From Bacteroidaceae bacterium (lineage in GTDB: Bacteria; Bacteroidota; Bacteroidia; Bacteroidales; Bacteroidaceae), in assembly GCA_017556045.1 (NCBI GenBank), contig JAFZFF010000080.1:1-64000 (forward strand): a stretch of 64,000 nt of DNA, read 5' to 3'. Below, piece after piece: positions 36,114-45,949 of the stretch (within the stretch, counting starts at the first letter, position 1; every line of letters starts with the position of its first letter). The notes under the pieces were generated by a model. That model searched no databases, was not told the DNA's origin, and saw nothing but the letters and a program-made list of their open reading frames with translations. A program made the position numbers and the translations under genes.

Positions 36114-37406
36114 ATGAAACTTTGGGACAAGGGCTTTGAGCCCGATAAAATGATAGAAAACTTCACCGTAGGCCAAGACCGCGAGCTCGATCTCCGCTTG
36201 GCACGTTACGATGTAGAGGGTTCAATGGCACACATCCGTATGCTTGAGAGTATCGGACTCATTGAGAAGGAAGAACTCCCTGTTTTGCTCGCCGCATTGG
36301 AGCAGATACGCCAAGAAATTCTCGACGGAAAATTCATCATCGAAGAGGGTATCGAAGATGTACACTCGCAAGTGGAATTGCTACTCACCCAACGCCTTGG
36401 CGACATGGGCAAGAAGATTCATTCGGGCCGTTCACGCAATGACCAAGTATTGGTAGACCTCAAGCTCTACTTCCGCGATGAGATTCGTCAAATCGCAGAC
36501 GAGGTCGTACACCTCTTCGACCGCTTGCAAGCCTTGAGCGAAGAGTACAAGGAAGTCCTCATGCCAGGATATACCCACCTGCAAATTGCTATGCCCTCAT
36601 CGTTTGGTCTTTGGTTCGGTGCTTATGCAGAGACACTTGTCGATGATTTACGTCTCGTAGCTGCTGCTTACAAGATTGCAAATCAGAACCCCTTGGGATC
36701 TGCTGCTGGCTATGGCTCATCATTCCCATTGAATCGCGCCATGACTACCGAGTTGCTCAACTTTGATACCATGCACTACAATGTAGTAGCCGCACAAATG
36801 AGCCGCGGAAAGACCGAGCGTGCTACTTCCTATGCCATCGGTGCCGTGGCCTCTACCCTTGGTCGCTTCGCCATGGATGTATGCCTCTTCATCAATCAAA
36901 ACTTCGGCTTCATTAGCTTCCCTGATGAGTACACCACCGGTAGTAGCATCATGCCGCACAAGAAGAATCCTGATGTGTTTGAGATTATGCGTGCCAAATG
37001 TAATCGTCTGCAGAGCGTAGCTGGCGAAGTAGCTTTGATGACTACAAATTTGCCTGTAGGGTATCAGCGCGACTTCCAGCTGCTCAAGGATGTAATGTTT
37101 CCCGCTATCGAGGAAATCAAGTCATGCCTCACCATGTGCGACATGATGTTGCAACACATCCGTATCAATCGCGACATTTTGAGCGACCCCAAGTACGACT
37201 ATCTCTTCACCGTGGAAGATGTCAACCGCCTCGCTCTCTCAGGTGTTCCCTTCCGTGAGGCCTACCGTCAAGTAGGTATGCAGGTACAGAATCATACCTA
37301 CCAACCAACCCGCGAGGTACACCACACCCATGAAGGCAGCATAGGCAATCTTTGCAACGACTGCATACGAGAGAAACTGCAGCAGGTAATGCACGAATTT
37401 GAGTAA
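36114..37406 (+). CDS. argH: Argininosuccinate lyase
   Basis: A 430-residue member of the fumarase/aspartase superfamily that splits argininosuccinate to arginine and fumarate. GSSIMPHKKNPD is the signature loop with the catalytic Ser; HSGRSRNDQV and GYTHLQIAMP are further conserved blocks. It lies 60 bases behind the M20 deacylase, completing the last two steps of arginine synthesis in one unit. Confidence 0.96.
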   Translation: MKLWDKGFEPDKMIENFTVGQDRELDLRLARYDVEGSMAHIRMLESIGLIEKEELPVLLAALEQIRQEILDGKFIIEEGIEDVHSQVELLLTQRLGDMGKKIHSGRSRNDQVLVDLKLYFRDEIRQIADEVVHLFDRLQALSEEYKEVLMPGYTHLQIAMPSSFGLWFGAYAETLVDDLRLVAAAYKIANQNPLGSAAGYGSSFPLNRAMTTELLNFDTMHYNVVAAQMSRGKTERATSYAIGAVASTLGRFAMDVCLFINQNFGFISFPDEYTTGSSIMPHKKNPDVFEIMRAKCNRLQSVAGEVALMTTNLPVGYQRDFQLLKDVMFPAIEEIKSCLTMCDMMLQHIRINRDILSDPKYDYLFTVEDVNRLALSGVPFREAYRQVGMQVQNHTYQPTREVHHTHEGSIGNLCNDCIREKLQQVMHEFE

Positions 37407-37457
37407 ATATATAAGAAAAAATGAGAAGCAAGTTGAGGTAGATTTAAAATAATATGC

Positions 37458-37465
37458 TACCTTTG
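37458..37465 (+). promoter_or_regulatory. -7 element of the small outer-membrane protein gene
   Basis: TACCTTTG at 37458-37465, about 34 bases before the start codon. Confidence 0.5.
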
Positions 37466-37498
37466 TCATGTATTAAACAACTAAAAATATAAAAGATT

Positions 37499-37930
37499 AT
37501 GAAAAAGTTCTTGATGATGGCAGCTCTTTTGGTTGCAACTTTGACAGTAAGCGCCCAAGACTACAATTGGGCAGTAGGAGTACGTGGTGGAGTATTCAAT
37601 GGATTGACAGTTAAGAAGAACCTTGGTGATAATGCTATGGAAGCAGGACTTTCACTTAATGCAAACTTTACTAATTTTGACGTGACATATCAGTGGCAAC
37701 AGCCCGTTATAACTGATGGCTTCCATCTGTATTATGGTCTTGGTGCATATCTTGGCCTTGCAGAGCAGTATCTCGGATTAGGTGCAGAGGGTGTTGTTGG
37801 TCTCGAATATCAGATTCCTAATGCTCCCATCGCATTCTCTGTAGACTATCGCCCCACATTTAATGTCCTTGGTGGTTTTGGTAACTCTAACTTCTACAAT
37901 TTCGGACTCGGCGTTAAATATTGCTTCTAA
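37499..37930 (+). CDS. Small outer-membrane beta-barrel protein
   Basis: 143 residues with signal peptide MKKFLMMAALLVATLTVSAQ. The mature part alternates hydrophobic and polar residues, and ends in phenylalanine (GLGVKYCF), as expected for an 8-stranded barrel inserted by BamA. No specific function can be given. It is a single-gene unit with its own promoter and strong terminator. Confidence 0.75.
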   Translation: MKKFLMMAALLVATLTVSAQDYNWAVGVRGGVFNGLTVKKNLGDNAMEAGLSLNANFTNFDVTYQWQQPVITDGFHLYYGLGAYLGLAEQYLGLGAEGVVGLEYQIPNAPIAFSVDYRPTFNVLGGFGNSNFYNFGLGVKYCF

Positions 37931-37959
37931 TATTACATATTTGTAGCGATTATATCATT

Positions 37960-37992
37960 AAGGCCCCTACACCATGTAGGGGCCTTGTTATT
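37960..37992 (+). terminator. Terminator after the outer-membrane protein gene
   Basis: AAGGCCCCTACA (37960-37971), CCA loop, TGTAGGGGCCTT (37975-37986), then TGTTATTATT. It may also serve the convergent sigma-factor gene. Confidence 0.9.
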
Positions 37993-37997
37993 ATTGA

Positions 37998-38498
37998 TTA
38001 CCTAAAGTCTTTGAGTTGAGCCTGCAGACGTTGGCGAGTAAAGAAGATACGACTCTTTACGGTACCAATAGGCAAGGATAACTTCTCAGCTATTTCTCGG
38101 TACTTAAATCCTGAGACATGCATAGCGAAGGGAACTCGATATTCGCGAGGGAGCGAGTTCACAGCACGCCGTATCTCCTTAGTATCGTAAGCGCTCTCGG
38201 TACTTTCAAAACCCGCATCTTGAGGCAAAGAGAGATGATAGAGATTATCAGTACGATCCACAAAGGTTTGATCGCGAACAATCTTACGATAATTATTAAT
38301 AAAGATGTTGCGCATAATTGTGTACATCCACCCCTTAAAATTTGTATCAGGAGTATATTTCTCACAATTGTCAAGAGCCTTAAGCGAAGTCTCCTGTAAG
38401 AGGTCATAAGCCTCATCACGGTCCATGGTCAGTTTGTAAGCGTAGCGCAGCAATTCGTCCTGCACAGCTACGAGGTCGCGTTGGAATGAGTCGTTCAT
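37998..38498 (-). CDS. ECF-type RNA polymerase sigma factor
   Basis: 166 residues from the ATG at 38498; the longer frame runs through the promoter. Region 2 is seen in LLRYAYKLTMDRDEAYDLLQET and FKGWMYTIMRNIFINNYRK, region 4 in VPFAMHVSGFKYREIAEKLSLPIGTVKSRIF. No anti-sigma gene is adjacent. Such stand-alone ECF factors are common in Bacteroidales and the regulon is unknown. Confidence 0.93.
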   Translation of the reverse strand: MNDSFQRDLVAVQDELLRYAYKLTMDRDEAYDLLQETSLKALDNCEKYTPDTNFKGWMYTIMRNIFINNYRKIVRDQTFVDRTDNLYHLSLPQDAGFESTESAYDTKEIRRAVNSLPREYRVPFAMHVSGFKYREIAEKLSLPIGTVKSRIFFTRQRLQAQLKDFR

Positions 38499-38530
38499 AA
38501 TGCAAACATTTATTAGGTAAATTGATGCCG

Positions 38531-38538
38531 CAAAGGTA
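38531..38538 (-). promoter_or_regulatory. -7 element of the sigma-factor gene
   Basis: Minus-strand TACCTTTG, 32 bases ahead of the start codon. Confidence 0.5.
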
Positions 38539-38849
38539 ATGAAGTCAAGATCCCATGACAGTACCATAATAGTTTTTTTGATAGGGGGAATTCTGTTTTT
38601 GTACAAATATACCCTATGTTTTGGCAATTTAACCCCTATGGTAAACTGAAAAAACACTTTAGAGTTTCTCCGAATATGTCAAATGCAATTCAAACTTTTA
38701 CAAGGGACTAGGATTTTGTGTCATTTTTTTCTATCAAATACAACGATAGCCTCCTATTTTATAGTAAAGAGAGGTGAATATCTCAAAAAAACTCCTTATC
38801 TTCGTCTTCGATATTTATAAACATTGAATAAACTACTAATGTGAATACT

Positions 38850-40745
38850 ATGAAAAGGAATCTTTCGATCATTGTATGCCTCTGTATGGCAATCAATCTT
38901 TGGGCAAAACAGGTGTATGAAGCCTCTTCGTTTGGCATTGTTCCCAACACAAGTGCTGACATGTCAACGCTCGTCTCACAGATGCTTGATAAGGTAAAGG
39001 CAGAAGCTAATGGAAAATCTGTCACCGTACGATTTGCTCCAGGTAAATACCACTTCTATCCCGAAGGAGCAGTCCACAAAGAATACTATATCTCTAATCA
39101 CGACCAGCATAGCGACCGCGCGGTAGGTATCGCTATTGAGGAATTTGAAGGATTGACTATTGATGGTCAAGGAGCAGACTTTATATTCCATGGCAGAATG
39201 CTTCCAGTAAGTGTGGTAGCGACTAAGGATTGTACTTTACGCAACTTCAGTGTCGACTTTGCTACCCCTCACATTGCACAATCTGAGGTTATCAGCAATA
39301 ATCCGAATGAAGGCATTACCTTCCGCGTAGCACCTTGGGTAAATGCTCAAGTGTCTACCGATGGAGCTTTTACACACTCTGGTGAAGGATGGACATTCCG
39401 CCCAATGTGGGGTATAGCCTTTGAACCCGACTCACGCCATATTGTGTATAATACTTCTGATATAGGTACTCCAGTACAGCAGGTCGTACGCCTTGATGAA
39501 CGTACATTCTTGGCTCCCGCATGGAAGGATAAGCGCCTCGTACCCGGCACAGTTATTGCTATGCGCACTTATGAGCGTCCCTCACCGGGTATCTTTGTCA
39601 GTCATGCTCGCAATACGAAGTTGGAAAATATCAAGATGCATTATGCCGAAGGTATGGGGCTATTGGCACAAATGAGTGAAGACATCACTCTCGATGGCTT
39701 CTCTGTATGTCTGAGTGGCGAAGATGATCCTCGTTACTTTACCACACAGGCAGACGCTACACACTTCTCAGGCTGTAAGGGAAAGATTCGCTCGATAAAC
39801 GGACTTTATGAAGGTATGATGGATGACGCGATCAACGTACACGGAACTTACCTTAAGGTTATGGAACGTATTGATGACCACACCTTGCGTGCTCGTTATA
39901 TGCATGGTCAGGCTTGGGGATTTGATTGGGGGTATACGGGTGATAAGGTACAGTTTGTACGCTCACGTACCATGGAACTTGTCGGCGGACCATTTACAAC
40001 TGAGGTTGCAGAGATTAAAGAATATTCAGAGGGAGCAAATGCTTCACAAGTTTCTACTATTGCCTCACAGCCCTTTGAACTTTCTGGTGCCACTCATGGT
40101 ACCCGTGAGTTTGTTATTCGCTTTAAGGATGCACTTCCCGAAGAGATCACTGCCAATGAAGGGTATGGTATAGAAAACCTCACATGGACTCCTGAAGTCT
40201 ATTTTGCGAACAATACTATCCGTAATAACCGTGCTCGCGGAACTCTCTTTAGTACTCCAAAGCGTACAGTCGTAGAGGATAATCTTTTTGACCACACATC
40301 GGGTACAGCCATTCTCCTTTGTGGTGACTGTAATGGATGGTATGAGACTGGTGCTTGTCGTGATGTACTCATCCGTCGCAATCGTTTTGTAAATGCTCTC
40401 ACAAATATGTTCCAATTTACCAATGGCGTAATCTCTATTTACCCCGAGATACCTGCATTGGCAGAGCAGAAAGCTTACTTCCATGGAGGTGCAAAAAATG
40501 CTATACGCATCGTCAATAATGAATTTGAGACCTTTGACCATCCGCTCCTCTATGCGAAATCTGTCGATGGACTCCTATGGAAAGGCAATACTATCCGTAA
40601 GAACTCTGACTATGCACCCTTCCATTGGAATAAAGCCAGTGTACTTCTCGAGCGTGTCACCAATGTGAAAATTCACGGAGCACTCTGTAATCGTAAAGAC
40701 GAGCTCAAGCGTGTGGAATTGAATTTATCAGAAACAAAAAAGTAA
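38850..40745 (+). CDS. GH110 family alpha-1,3-galactosidase
   Basis: A 631-residue secreted glycosidase (signal peptide MKRNLSIIVCLCMAINLWA); the GTG at 38841 is an alternative start. Right-handed beta-helix repeats are visible. YYISNHDQ, EGMMDDAINVHGTYLKV (two catalytic-type Asp) and NNTIRNNRARGTLFSTPK are GH110 blocks. The family removes terminal alpha-1,3-galactose, including the blood-group B determinant and the linear alpha-Gal epitope. Upstream TATCTTCG (38797-38804) could be its -7 element. Confidence 0.9.
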   Translation: MKRNLSIIVCLCMAINLWAKQVYEASSFGIVPNTSADMSTLVSQMLDKVKAEANGKSVTVRFAPGKYHFYPEGAVHKEYYISNHDQHSDRAVGIAIEEFEGLTIDGQGADFIFHGRMLPVSVVATKDCTLRNFSVDFATPHIAQSEVISNNPNEGITFRVAPWVNAQVSTDGAFTHSGEGWTFRPMWGIAFEPDSRHIVYNTSDIGTPVQQVVRLDERTFLAPAWKDKRLVPGTVIAMRTYERPSPGIFVSHARNTKLENIKMHYAEGMGLLAQMSEDITLDGFSVCLSGEDDPRYFTTQADATHFSGCKGKIRSINGLYEGMMDDAINVHGTYLKVMERIDDHTLRARYMHGQAWGFDWGYTGDKVQFVRSRTMELVGGPFTTEVAEIKEYSEGANASQVSTIASQPFELSGATHGTREFVIRFKDALPEEITANEGYGIENLTWTPEVYFANNTIRNNRARGTLFSTPKRTVVEDNLFDHTSGTAILLCGDCNGWYETGACRDVLIRRNRFVNALTNMFQFTNGVISIYPEIPALAEQKAYFHGGAKNAIRIVNNEFETFDHPLLYAKSVDGLLWKGNTIRKNSDYAPFHWNKASVLLERVTNVKIHGALCNRKDELKRVELNLSETKK

Positions 40746-40768
40746 GACTTTTAGTCCTTATAAATATA

Positions 40769-40800
40769 GAAGAGAGCTACATCCGTTAGCTCTCTTCTTG
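40769..40800 (+). terminator. Terminator after the GH110 gene
   Basis: GAAGAGAGCTA (40769-40779) pairs with TAGCTCTCTTC (40787-40797), followed by TTGTTATATTT. It lies 23 bases past the stop and also near the end of trkH on the other strand. Confidence 0.85.
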
Positions 40801-40823
40801 TTATATTTGCACTCCACTATGCC

Positions 40824-42278
40824 TTATCTCTTCTTCCAGAATGATGTCGTGAACATCAAGAGAATGGTGAAGAGCTCTAAACGACCGATGAGCATAAGGA
40901 GTGTGCTGAGCCATTTTGCTCCTACGGGAAGAGCGCTCCATGTATATGCTGGGCCGAGGCTACCTAAGGCAGGGCCGATATTACCAACGCAGCTCACTGA
41001 GATGCTATATCCCTCTACAAAATCAAGGCCCATAACCATGAAGATAAACCAGCCGAAGAAGATGAGCAAGAAATAAAGGCAAGTGAAGGTTAGCACTGTA
41101 GCTCGCGTATCTTGACTGATAGGATTGCCATCCATGCGTACGGGAATTACTGCATTGGGGTGAAGAATACGGTGAAATTCTCCGCGAATACTCTTGGCAA
41201 GTACAGCTACTCGACCACATTTCATGGCTCCAGAAGACGAACCACTACAAGCACCAAGAAACATTACAAAGCTAAGCAACATCCACAGATAAGGGGGCCA
41301 CTGAGTGTAGTCTGCAGTGGCAAATCCTGTAGTAGTCTGCAGTGATATCACCTGGAAGAAGGACACTCGTAATGCTTTCTCTACACCAATATCTCCCTGA
41401 GCCAAAAGTCCCATGGCTATGAAAAGTGACAAGCCTAAGGCTGTAAAGAAATATACACGAAACTCGGTGTTACGATATATCTCGCGGAGTTTTCCCTTGA
41501 AAAGCAGGAGGTAAAGCAAGGTATAATTGATACCACTGAGAAACATGAAGAGCGTAAGTACATACTCTATTTGTGCTGAGTCAAAGGCTGCAATACCTGC
41601 CTGGCGCGTAGAAAATCCGCTTGTAGCAATAGTCGTGAGGGCGTGATTCACCGCATCGAACCAGTTCATGCCACACACCTTTAGTGATATGGAACAAGCT
41701 ATTGTCAGTAGTATGTAGATAGCAAAAATCCATCGAGACCCTACTGATACGCGTGAATGCACCTTGCGGCGAACGACTCCAGTGGACTCTGCGGCAAAGA
41801 GTTGTACCTTGTCGATACCGAACATAGGGAGGACTGCCACGGTGAAGAACACGATACCCAAGCCTCCTAACCACTGAGTAAGGCTGCGCCAGAAGAGCAG
41901 CGTATGTGGCTGGCTATCTACATTATCCATGACCGAAGCTCCTGTGGTGGTGAATCCAGACATGGACTCAAAGAACGCGTCGGTGAGAGTCGGTATATGT
42001 CCGCCCAACCAGTAAGGTAGTGCTCCAAAAAGAGCAAAAGCTATCCAGCAGAAGGTAATAGTAATATAGCTGTCACGGCGGGAAAACTCAGATTTGCTTC
42101 CCTTGCCCAAAATCATGAGCCATAGCGATACGAGCAGGGTGACAAGCGAAGATACAAGGAAACTGAACAAGTCGTTACCCTGAAATAGGGGCGAGACTAA
42201 GCCCAGCAAGAAGAATATGCCTGATAACATCAGCAGCAACATTCCTATGATGCGGAATATGGTATTGAAGTGAATCAT
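40824..42278 (-). CDS. trkH: Potassium uptake channel protein TrkH
   Basis: A 484-residue inner-membrane protein with four pore-loop repeats: SMSGFTTTGAS, TIATSGFSTRQ, SLQTTTGFATAD and VSCVGNIGPALGS carry the selectivity-filter glycines. It works with the cytoplasmic gating protein TrkA, encoded 10 bases upstream in the same direction. Confidence 0.95.
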   Translation of the reverse strand: MIHFNTIFRIIGMLLLMLSGIFFLLGLVSPLFQGNDLFSFLVSSLVTLLVSLWLMILGKGSKSEFSRRDSYITITFCWIAFALFGALPYWLGGHIPTLTDAFFESMSGFTTTGASVMDNVDSQPHTLLFWRSLTQWLGGLGIVFFTVAVLPMFGIDKVQLFAAESTGVVRRKVHSRVSVGSRWIFAIYILLTIACSISLKVCGMNWFDAVNHALTTIATSGFSTRQAGIAAFDSAQIEYVLTLFMFLSGINYTLLYLLLFKGKLREIYRNTEFRVYFFTALGLSLFIAMGLLAQGDIGVEKALRVSFFQVISLQTTTGFATADYTQWPPYLWMLLSFVMFLGACSGSSSGAMKCGRVAVLAKSIRGEFHRILHPNAVIPVRMDGNPISQDTRATVLTFTCLYFLLIFFGWFIFMVMGLDFVEGYSISVSCVGNIGPALGSLGPAYTWSALPVGAKWLSTLLMLIGRLELFTILLMFTTSFWKKR

Positions 42279-42288
42279 GCTGAATCTT

Positions 42289-43626
42289 CTAATTGAAATA
42301 CTTCTCTATTCGCTTAATCATGGATGCGAGACAGAATACTACGACATGGTCACCTGCCTGGATCTCTGTGGTACCAGTAACAAGTACACCTTCTCCGTCT
42401 CTCACCAGTCCACCAATAGTGACACCCTTAGGAAGGTTGATATCCTTCACCTGAGTGCGGGTGACGCGTGCTCCCTCTTTGACCACAAACTCTGCAACAT
42501 CGGCATTGGCAAAGGTAAGGCACTTGACGTTAGACACATCTGCATCGAGCAATAATTGGTAGATGTAGCTCGCAGCAATCTTCTTCTTGTTGATGACCGC
42601 ACCGATATCCAGACTCTCTGCCATGCTGATATAGTCAATATTCTCCACCTCGGCAATGGTCTTAAACACTCCCATACGCTTGGCAGAAAGGCAAGCGAGG
42701 ATGTTTGTCTCCGAATTATCAGTAAGCGCTACGAAGGCATCTACCTCTGATATGCCCTCCTCTTCGAGCAACTCAAAGTCTCGTCCATCGCCATGAATAA
42801 TCATCACATTGTCATCCACTAAGTCAGTGAGCCAATGGCAGCGATTGAGGTCATTCTCGATAATCTTTACGCTCATGGCATCATTGACAAGCTGTGCGGC
42901 ACGCATGGCTATACGGCTTCCTCCCATGATGATAATATTGCGTATGGTGGCATGCTTTTCCTTACCTGTAATGCGACGTATGTAGGGAAGCGATTTCTTG
43001 GCTGTCATAAAATAGACGATATCGCCAGCATGCAACTCATCGAGGCCGCCAGGGATAATGGTCTCGCCTTGGCGCTTGATGGTTACGATATGATAGGGGT
43101 GCTCTTTCTGAAGTTGGAAGATGGGAGTGTTGAGTATAAGTGCGTTCTCGCGCAACTTGACGCCAAGCATTACGAGAGCTCCTCCACAGAACTCCCACCA
43201 CTGGCGTATCCAACTCAAGTGCAGGCCATCGGCAATTTCTTTGGCAGCCAGCATCTCGGGGTAGATGAGTGAGTCTACGCCAAGGGTCTTGAAGAACTCT
43301 TTGTTCTTGGGTTGCAGATACTCGTAATTATCAATACGCGCCACGGTCTTCTTGGCACCAAGCGAATGAGCCAAGATACATGAGGTGATATTGGTGCTCT
43401 CCTCTGGAGTAACTGCCACAAAGAGGTCGGCATCGCCAGCACCTGCATCCTTGAGACTATTAATCGAGGTGGGGCGCGCCACGATAGTCATGAGGTCAAA
43501 GTTTGAATCGAGGTTTGCCAATCGCTCCTCGTTTGTATCCATGAGCACGATGTCGTGTAGTTCATCAGATAGCATCTTTGCCAAATGGGTTCCTACGGCT
43601 CCTGCGCCAGCGATGATGATTTTCAT
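42289..43626 (-). CDS. trkA: Trk potassium channel regulatory protein TrkA
   Basis: 445 residues with two RCK units: nucleotide-binding GAGAVGTHLAKML at the N-terminus and IIIMGGSRIAMRAAQ near the middle, each followed by a ligand-binding C subdomain. NAD(H) or ATP binding gates TrkH. It lies between dxs and trkH, the order often seen in Bacteroides. Confidence 0.95.
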   Translation of the reverse strand: MKIIIAGAGAVGTHLAKMLSDELHDIVLMDTNEERLANLDSNFDLMTIVARPTSINSLKDAGAGDADLFVAVTPEESTNITSCILAHSLGAKKTVARIDNYEYLQPKNKEFFKTLGVDSLIYPEMLAAKEIADGLHLSWIRQWWEFCGGALVMLGVKLRENALILNTPIFQLQKEHPYHIVTIKRQGETIIPGGLDELHAGDIVYFMTAKKSLPYIRRITGKEKHATIRNIIIMGGSRIAMRAAQLVNDAMSVKIIENDLNRCHWLTDLVDDNVMIIHGDGRDFELLEEEGISEVDAFVALTDNSETNILACLSAKRMGVFKTIAEVENIDYISMAESLDIGAVINKKKIAASYIYQLLLDADVSNVKCLTFANADVAEFVVKEGARVTRTQVKDINLPKGVTIGGLVRDGEGVLVTGTTEIQAGDHVVVFCLASMIKRIEKYFN

Positions 43627-43714
43627 TGGTTTGCTTATTTCTAATGTGCTTCATCTCTGAGGGTCAGGCACTTGAGAAGAGACTCCAGACGCCCAGCTCT
43701 CAGATACTAAACAC

Positions 43715-45610
43715 TCAATCCTTTAGAATCTCTTTTACAATGCTCTCCACATCTATTCCGCAGAGACGACAGAGCTCAGGCACTGAGCCATGCTCGATGA
43801 ATGCATCGGGCAATCCCATACGGGTAACTGTGGGGTGGTAGCCATTGTCGGCCATAAACTCAAGCACGGCGCTGCCGAGTCCGCCTACGATGGTGCCATT
43901 CTCTAAGGTGATGATACGCTTGTAGTTGCGTCCCACTTCGTGGAGTATATCTTCGTCGATGGGCTTGAGGTAGCGCATGTCGTAGTGAGCCACGCTGATG
44001 CCCTCTTTCTTGACGCGCTCTACAGCCTCAGCGGCAAGGTTTCCGATAGAGCCGATACTGAGTATTGCGATATCGTTGCCATCGCTCAGCTTACGACCTC
44101 TGCCGATAGGAAGCTCCTCGAGGGGGCAACGCCAATCTACCAATTTGCCACGACCACGGGGGTAGCGAATTGCAAAAGGTCCACGATCGGGCAACTGAGC
44201 GGTGTACATAAGTTTGCGCAACTCATGCTCATCGTACGGAGCCGCAATAGTGAGGTTTGGTATGGTGCGCAAGAAGGCGAGGTCGAAGGCTCCGTGATGG
44301 GTAGCGCCATCCTCACCCACGAGTCCGCCACGGTCTATGCAGAAAACTACATTGAGCTTGCTGATGGCTACGTCGTGTATGATATTGTCGTAAGCACGCT
44401 GCAGGAAAGAGGAATAGATGTTACAGAAGGGGATGAGTCCATCCTTGGCCATGCCTCCAGAGAAGGTCACGGCGTGTCCCTCAGCGATACCTACATCGAA
44501 GCATCGGCATGGCATCTTCTCCATCATGATGTTGAGCGAACATCCTGAGGGCATTGCGGGGGTAACACCCACGATCTTCTTATTCTGCTGAGCGAGCTCC
44601 AGTACCGTATGTCCGAATACGTCCTGGAAGCGGGGCGGCTTGCCCTCTTCGCTGGTCTCAAGGCGTTCGCCAGTCTCTGCATCAAAGAGTCCGGGTGCAT
44701 GCCAATCGGTAGGTACCTCCTCGGCGGGAGCAAAGCCCTTGCCCTTGATGGTATGGATGTGCAGCATCTTAGGACCGCGCATGTCCTTGATAGTGCGCAG
44801 AGCGCGCACGAGCTCTACAACATCGTGTCCGTCTACAGGGCCGAAGTAGCGTATGTTCATACCTTCGAAGATGTTTTGCTGCTTGGTGAGGAGGCTCTTC
44901 ACGCTGTTGTTGAAGCGGATGAAGCGCTCGCGACCCCCCTCCTTCATCAATCCCAACTTGCCGAGCACACGTCCCATGCGGTAGCGCCACTTGTTGTAGC
45001 TGCGTGTGGTGGTGAGGTTGAGCAGGTATTTCTTCAGTCCACCCACCGAACGGTCGATAGACATCTTGTTGTCATTCAGCACGATGAGCATATCGTTGTC
45101 GCTCTCCGATACGTTGTTTAGTCCTTCGAACGCAAGTCCTCCACTCATAGCGCCATCGCCAATGATAGCCACTACGCGACGTCTTGAGTCGCCCTGCTTC
45201 TTAGCGGCAACAGCCATACCCAGAGCGGCAGAGATAGAGTTTGACGCATGTCCGCAGGTAAAGGTGTCATATTCGCTCTCCTCGGGTGAGGGGAAGGGTT
45301 TGATACCCTTAAACTTACGGTTGGTATGGAATTGGTCGCGACGACCAGTGAGTATCTTATGTGCATATGCCTGATGGCCTACGTCCCACACCAAGCGGTC
45401 GTTGGGCGTATTGAACACGTAGTGCATGGCTACCGTGAGCTCTACCACACCAAGCGTAGAGCCAAAGTGGCCAGGGTTCTGCGAAAGCTCGTTGATGAGG
45501 AACTGGCGCAGCTCGTCACACACCTGTGGCAGTTGCGAGAGCTTCAGCTTACGCAGGTCTGCGGGTGATTGTATCGTGTTCAGTATATTTTTAGCCGAAT
45601 CTTTATCCAT
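43715..45610 (-). CDS. dxs: 1-deoxy-D-xylulose-5-phosphate synthase
   Basis: A 631-residue thiamine-diphosphate enzyme that starts the MEP isoprenoid pathway from pyruvate and glyceraldehyde 3-phosphate. [28 protein letters not shown], and the TPP motif [13 protein letters not shown]...NDN are intact, as are the transketolase-like C-terminal blocks ([19 protein letters not shown]). It is the first gene of a dxs-trkA-trkH unit with 88 bases to trkA. Confidence 0.97.
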   Translation of the reverse strand: MDKDSAKNILNTIQSPADLRKLKLSQLPQVCDELRQFLINELSQNPGHFGSTLGVVELTVAMHYVFNTPNDRLVWDVGHQAYAHKILTGRRDQFHTNRKFKGIKPFPSPEESEYDTFTCGHASNSISAALGMAVAAKKQGDSRRRVVAIIGDGAMSGGLAFEGLNNVSESDNDMLIVLNDNKMSIDRSVGGLKKYLLNLTTTRSYNKWRYRMGRVLGKLGLMKEGGRERFIRFNNSVKSLLTKQQNIFEGMNIRYFGPVDGHDVVELVRALRTIKDMRGPKMLHIHTIKGKGFAPAEEVPTDWHAPGLFDAETGERLETSEEGKPPRFQDVFGHTVLELAQQNKKIVGVTPAMPSGCSLNIMMEKMPCRCFDVGIAEGHAVTFSGGMAKDGLIPFCNIYSSFLQRAYDNIIHDVAISKLNVVFCIDRGGLVGEDGATHHGAFDLAFLRTIPNLTIAAPYDEHELRKLMYTAQLPDRGPFAIRYPRGRGKLVDWRCPLEELPIGRGRKLSDGNDIAILSIGSIGNLAAEAVERVKKEGISVAHYDMRYLKPIDEDILHEVGRNYKRIITLENGTIVGGLGSAVLEFMADNGYHPTVTRMGLPDAFIEHGSVPELCRLCGIDVESIVKEILKD

Positions 45611-45630
45611 CTTTACAATGATTAATTATG

Positions 45631-45651
45631 CAAAGATACAAATAAACGAGT
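45631..45651 (-). promoter_or_regulatory. Promoter of the dxs-trkA-trkH unit
   Basis: Minus-strand TATCTTTG (45638-45631) within a 22-base block that recurs, inverted, as the GSCFA promoter at 45889-45910 with two differences. Confidence 0.6.
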
Positions 45652-45798
45652 GAAATAATGTCAAGCTTGCTTGAATATTTCGCCGCAGGTGTAAAAAAAC
45701 TTTATCGCTTTGGCGAAAAAACACGCACGAACCTGCTATCAGCAAAGCCTCTGTACCAAGCCTTCGGCGACGACATCTCTTAAAAATCGTAAAGCCGC

Positions 45799-45829
45799 TT
45801 TGCTGTTTTCTCCGTTTGTTGTATCTTTG
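45799..45829 (+). promoter_or_regulatory. Consensus promoter between dxs and the GSCFA gene
   Basis: TTTG (45799-45802), exactly 19 bases, TATCTTTG (45822-45829): the best promoter match in the window. Transcription would begin near 45836, 114 bases before the GSCFA start, and pass an AAGTT...AACTT hairpin followed by CTTTTT (about 45865-45888). Confidence 0.65.
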
Positions 45830-45901
45830 AGGTAAACCTCTTAGATACTCTCACTCGTTGCAAAAAGTTCAAGTAAACTTGGCTTTTTACTCGTTTATCC
45901 G

Positions 45902-45909
45902 TATCTTTG
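45902..45909 (+). promoter_or_regulatory. Second -7 element of the GSCFA-murF operon
   Basis: TATCTTTG at 45902-45909 with TTGG 19 bases upstream; 41 bases ahead of the start codon. Confidence 0.5.
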
Positions 45910-45949
45910 CGACTCTGAACCTATATACAGCTTTTACGATAGTATACAC

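Noticed and set aside
44609..45121. 170-residue plus-strand frame
   Set aside because: Antisense to dxs, whose catalytic motifs are continuous through this stretch.
45661..45680. TCAAGCTTGCTTGA palindrome as terminator of a minus-strand gene
   Set aside because: It lies upstream of dxs rather than after a gene, has a short stem and no T run.
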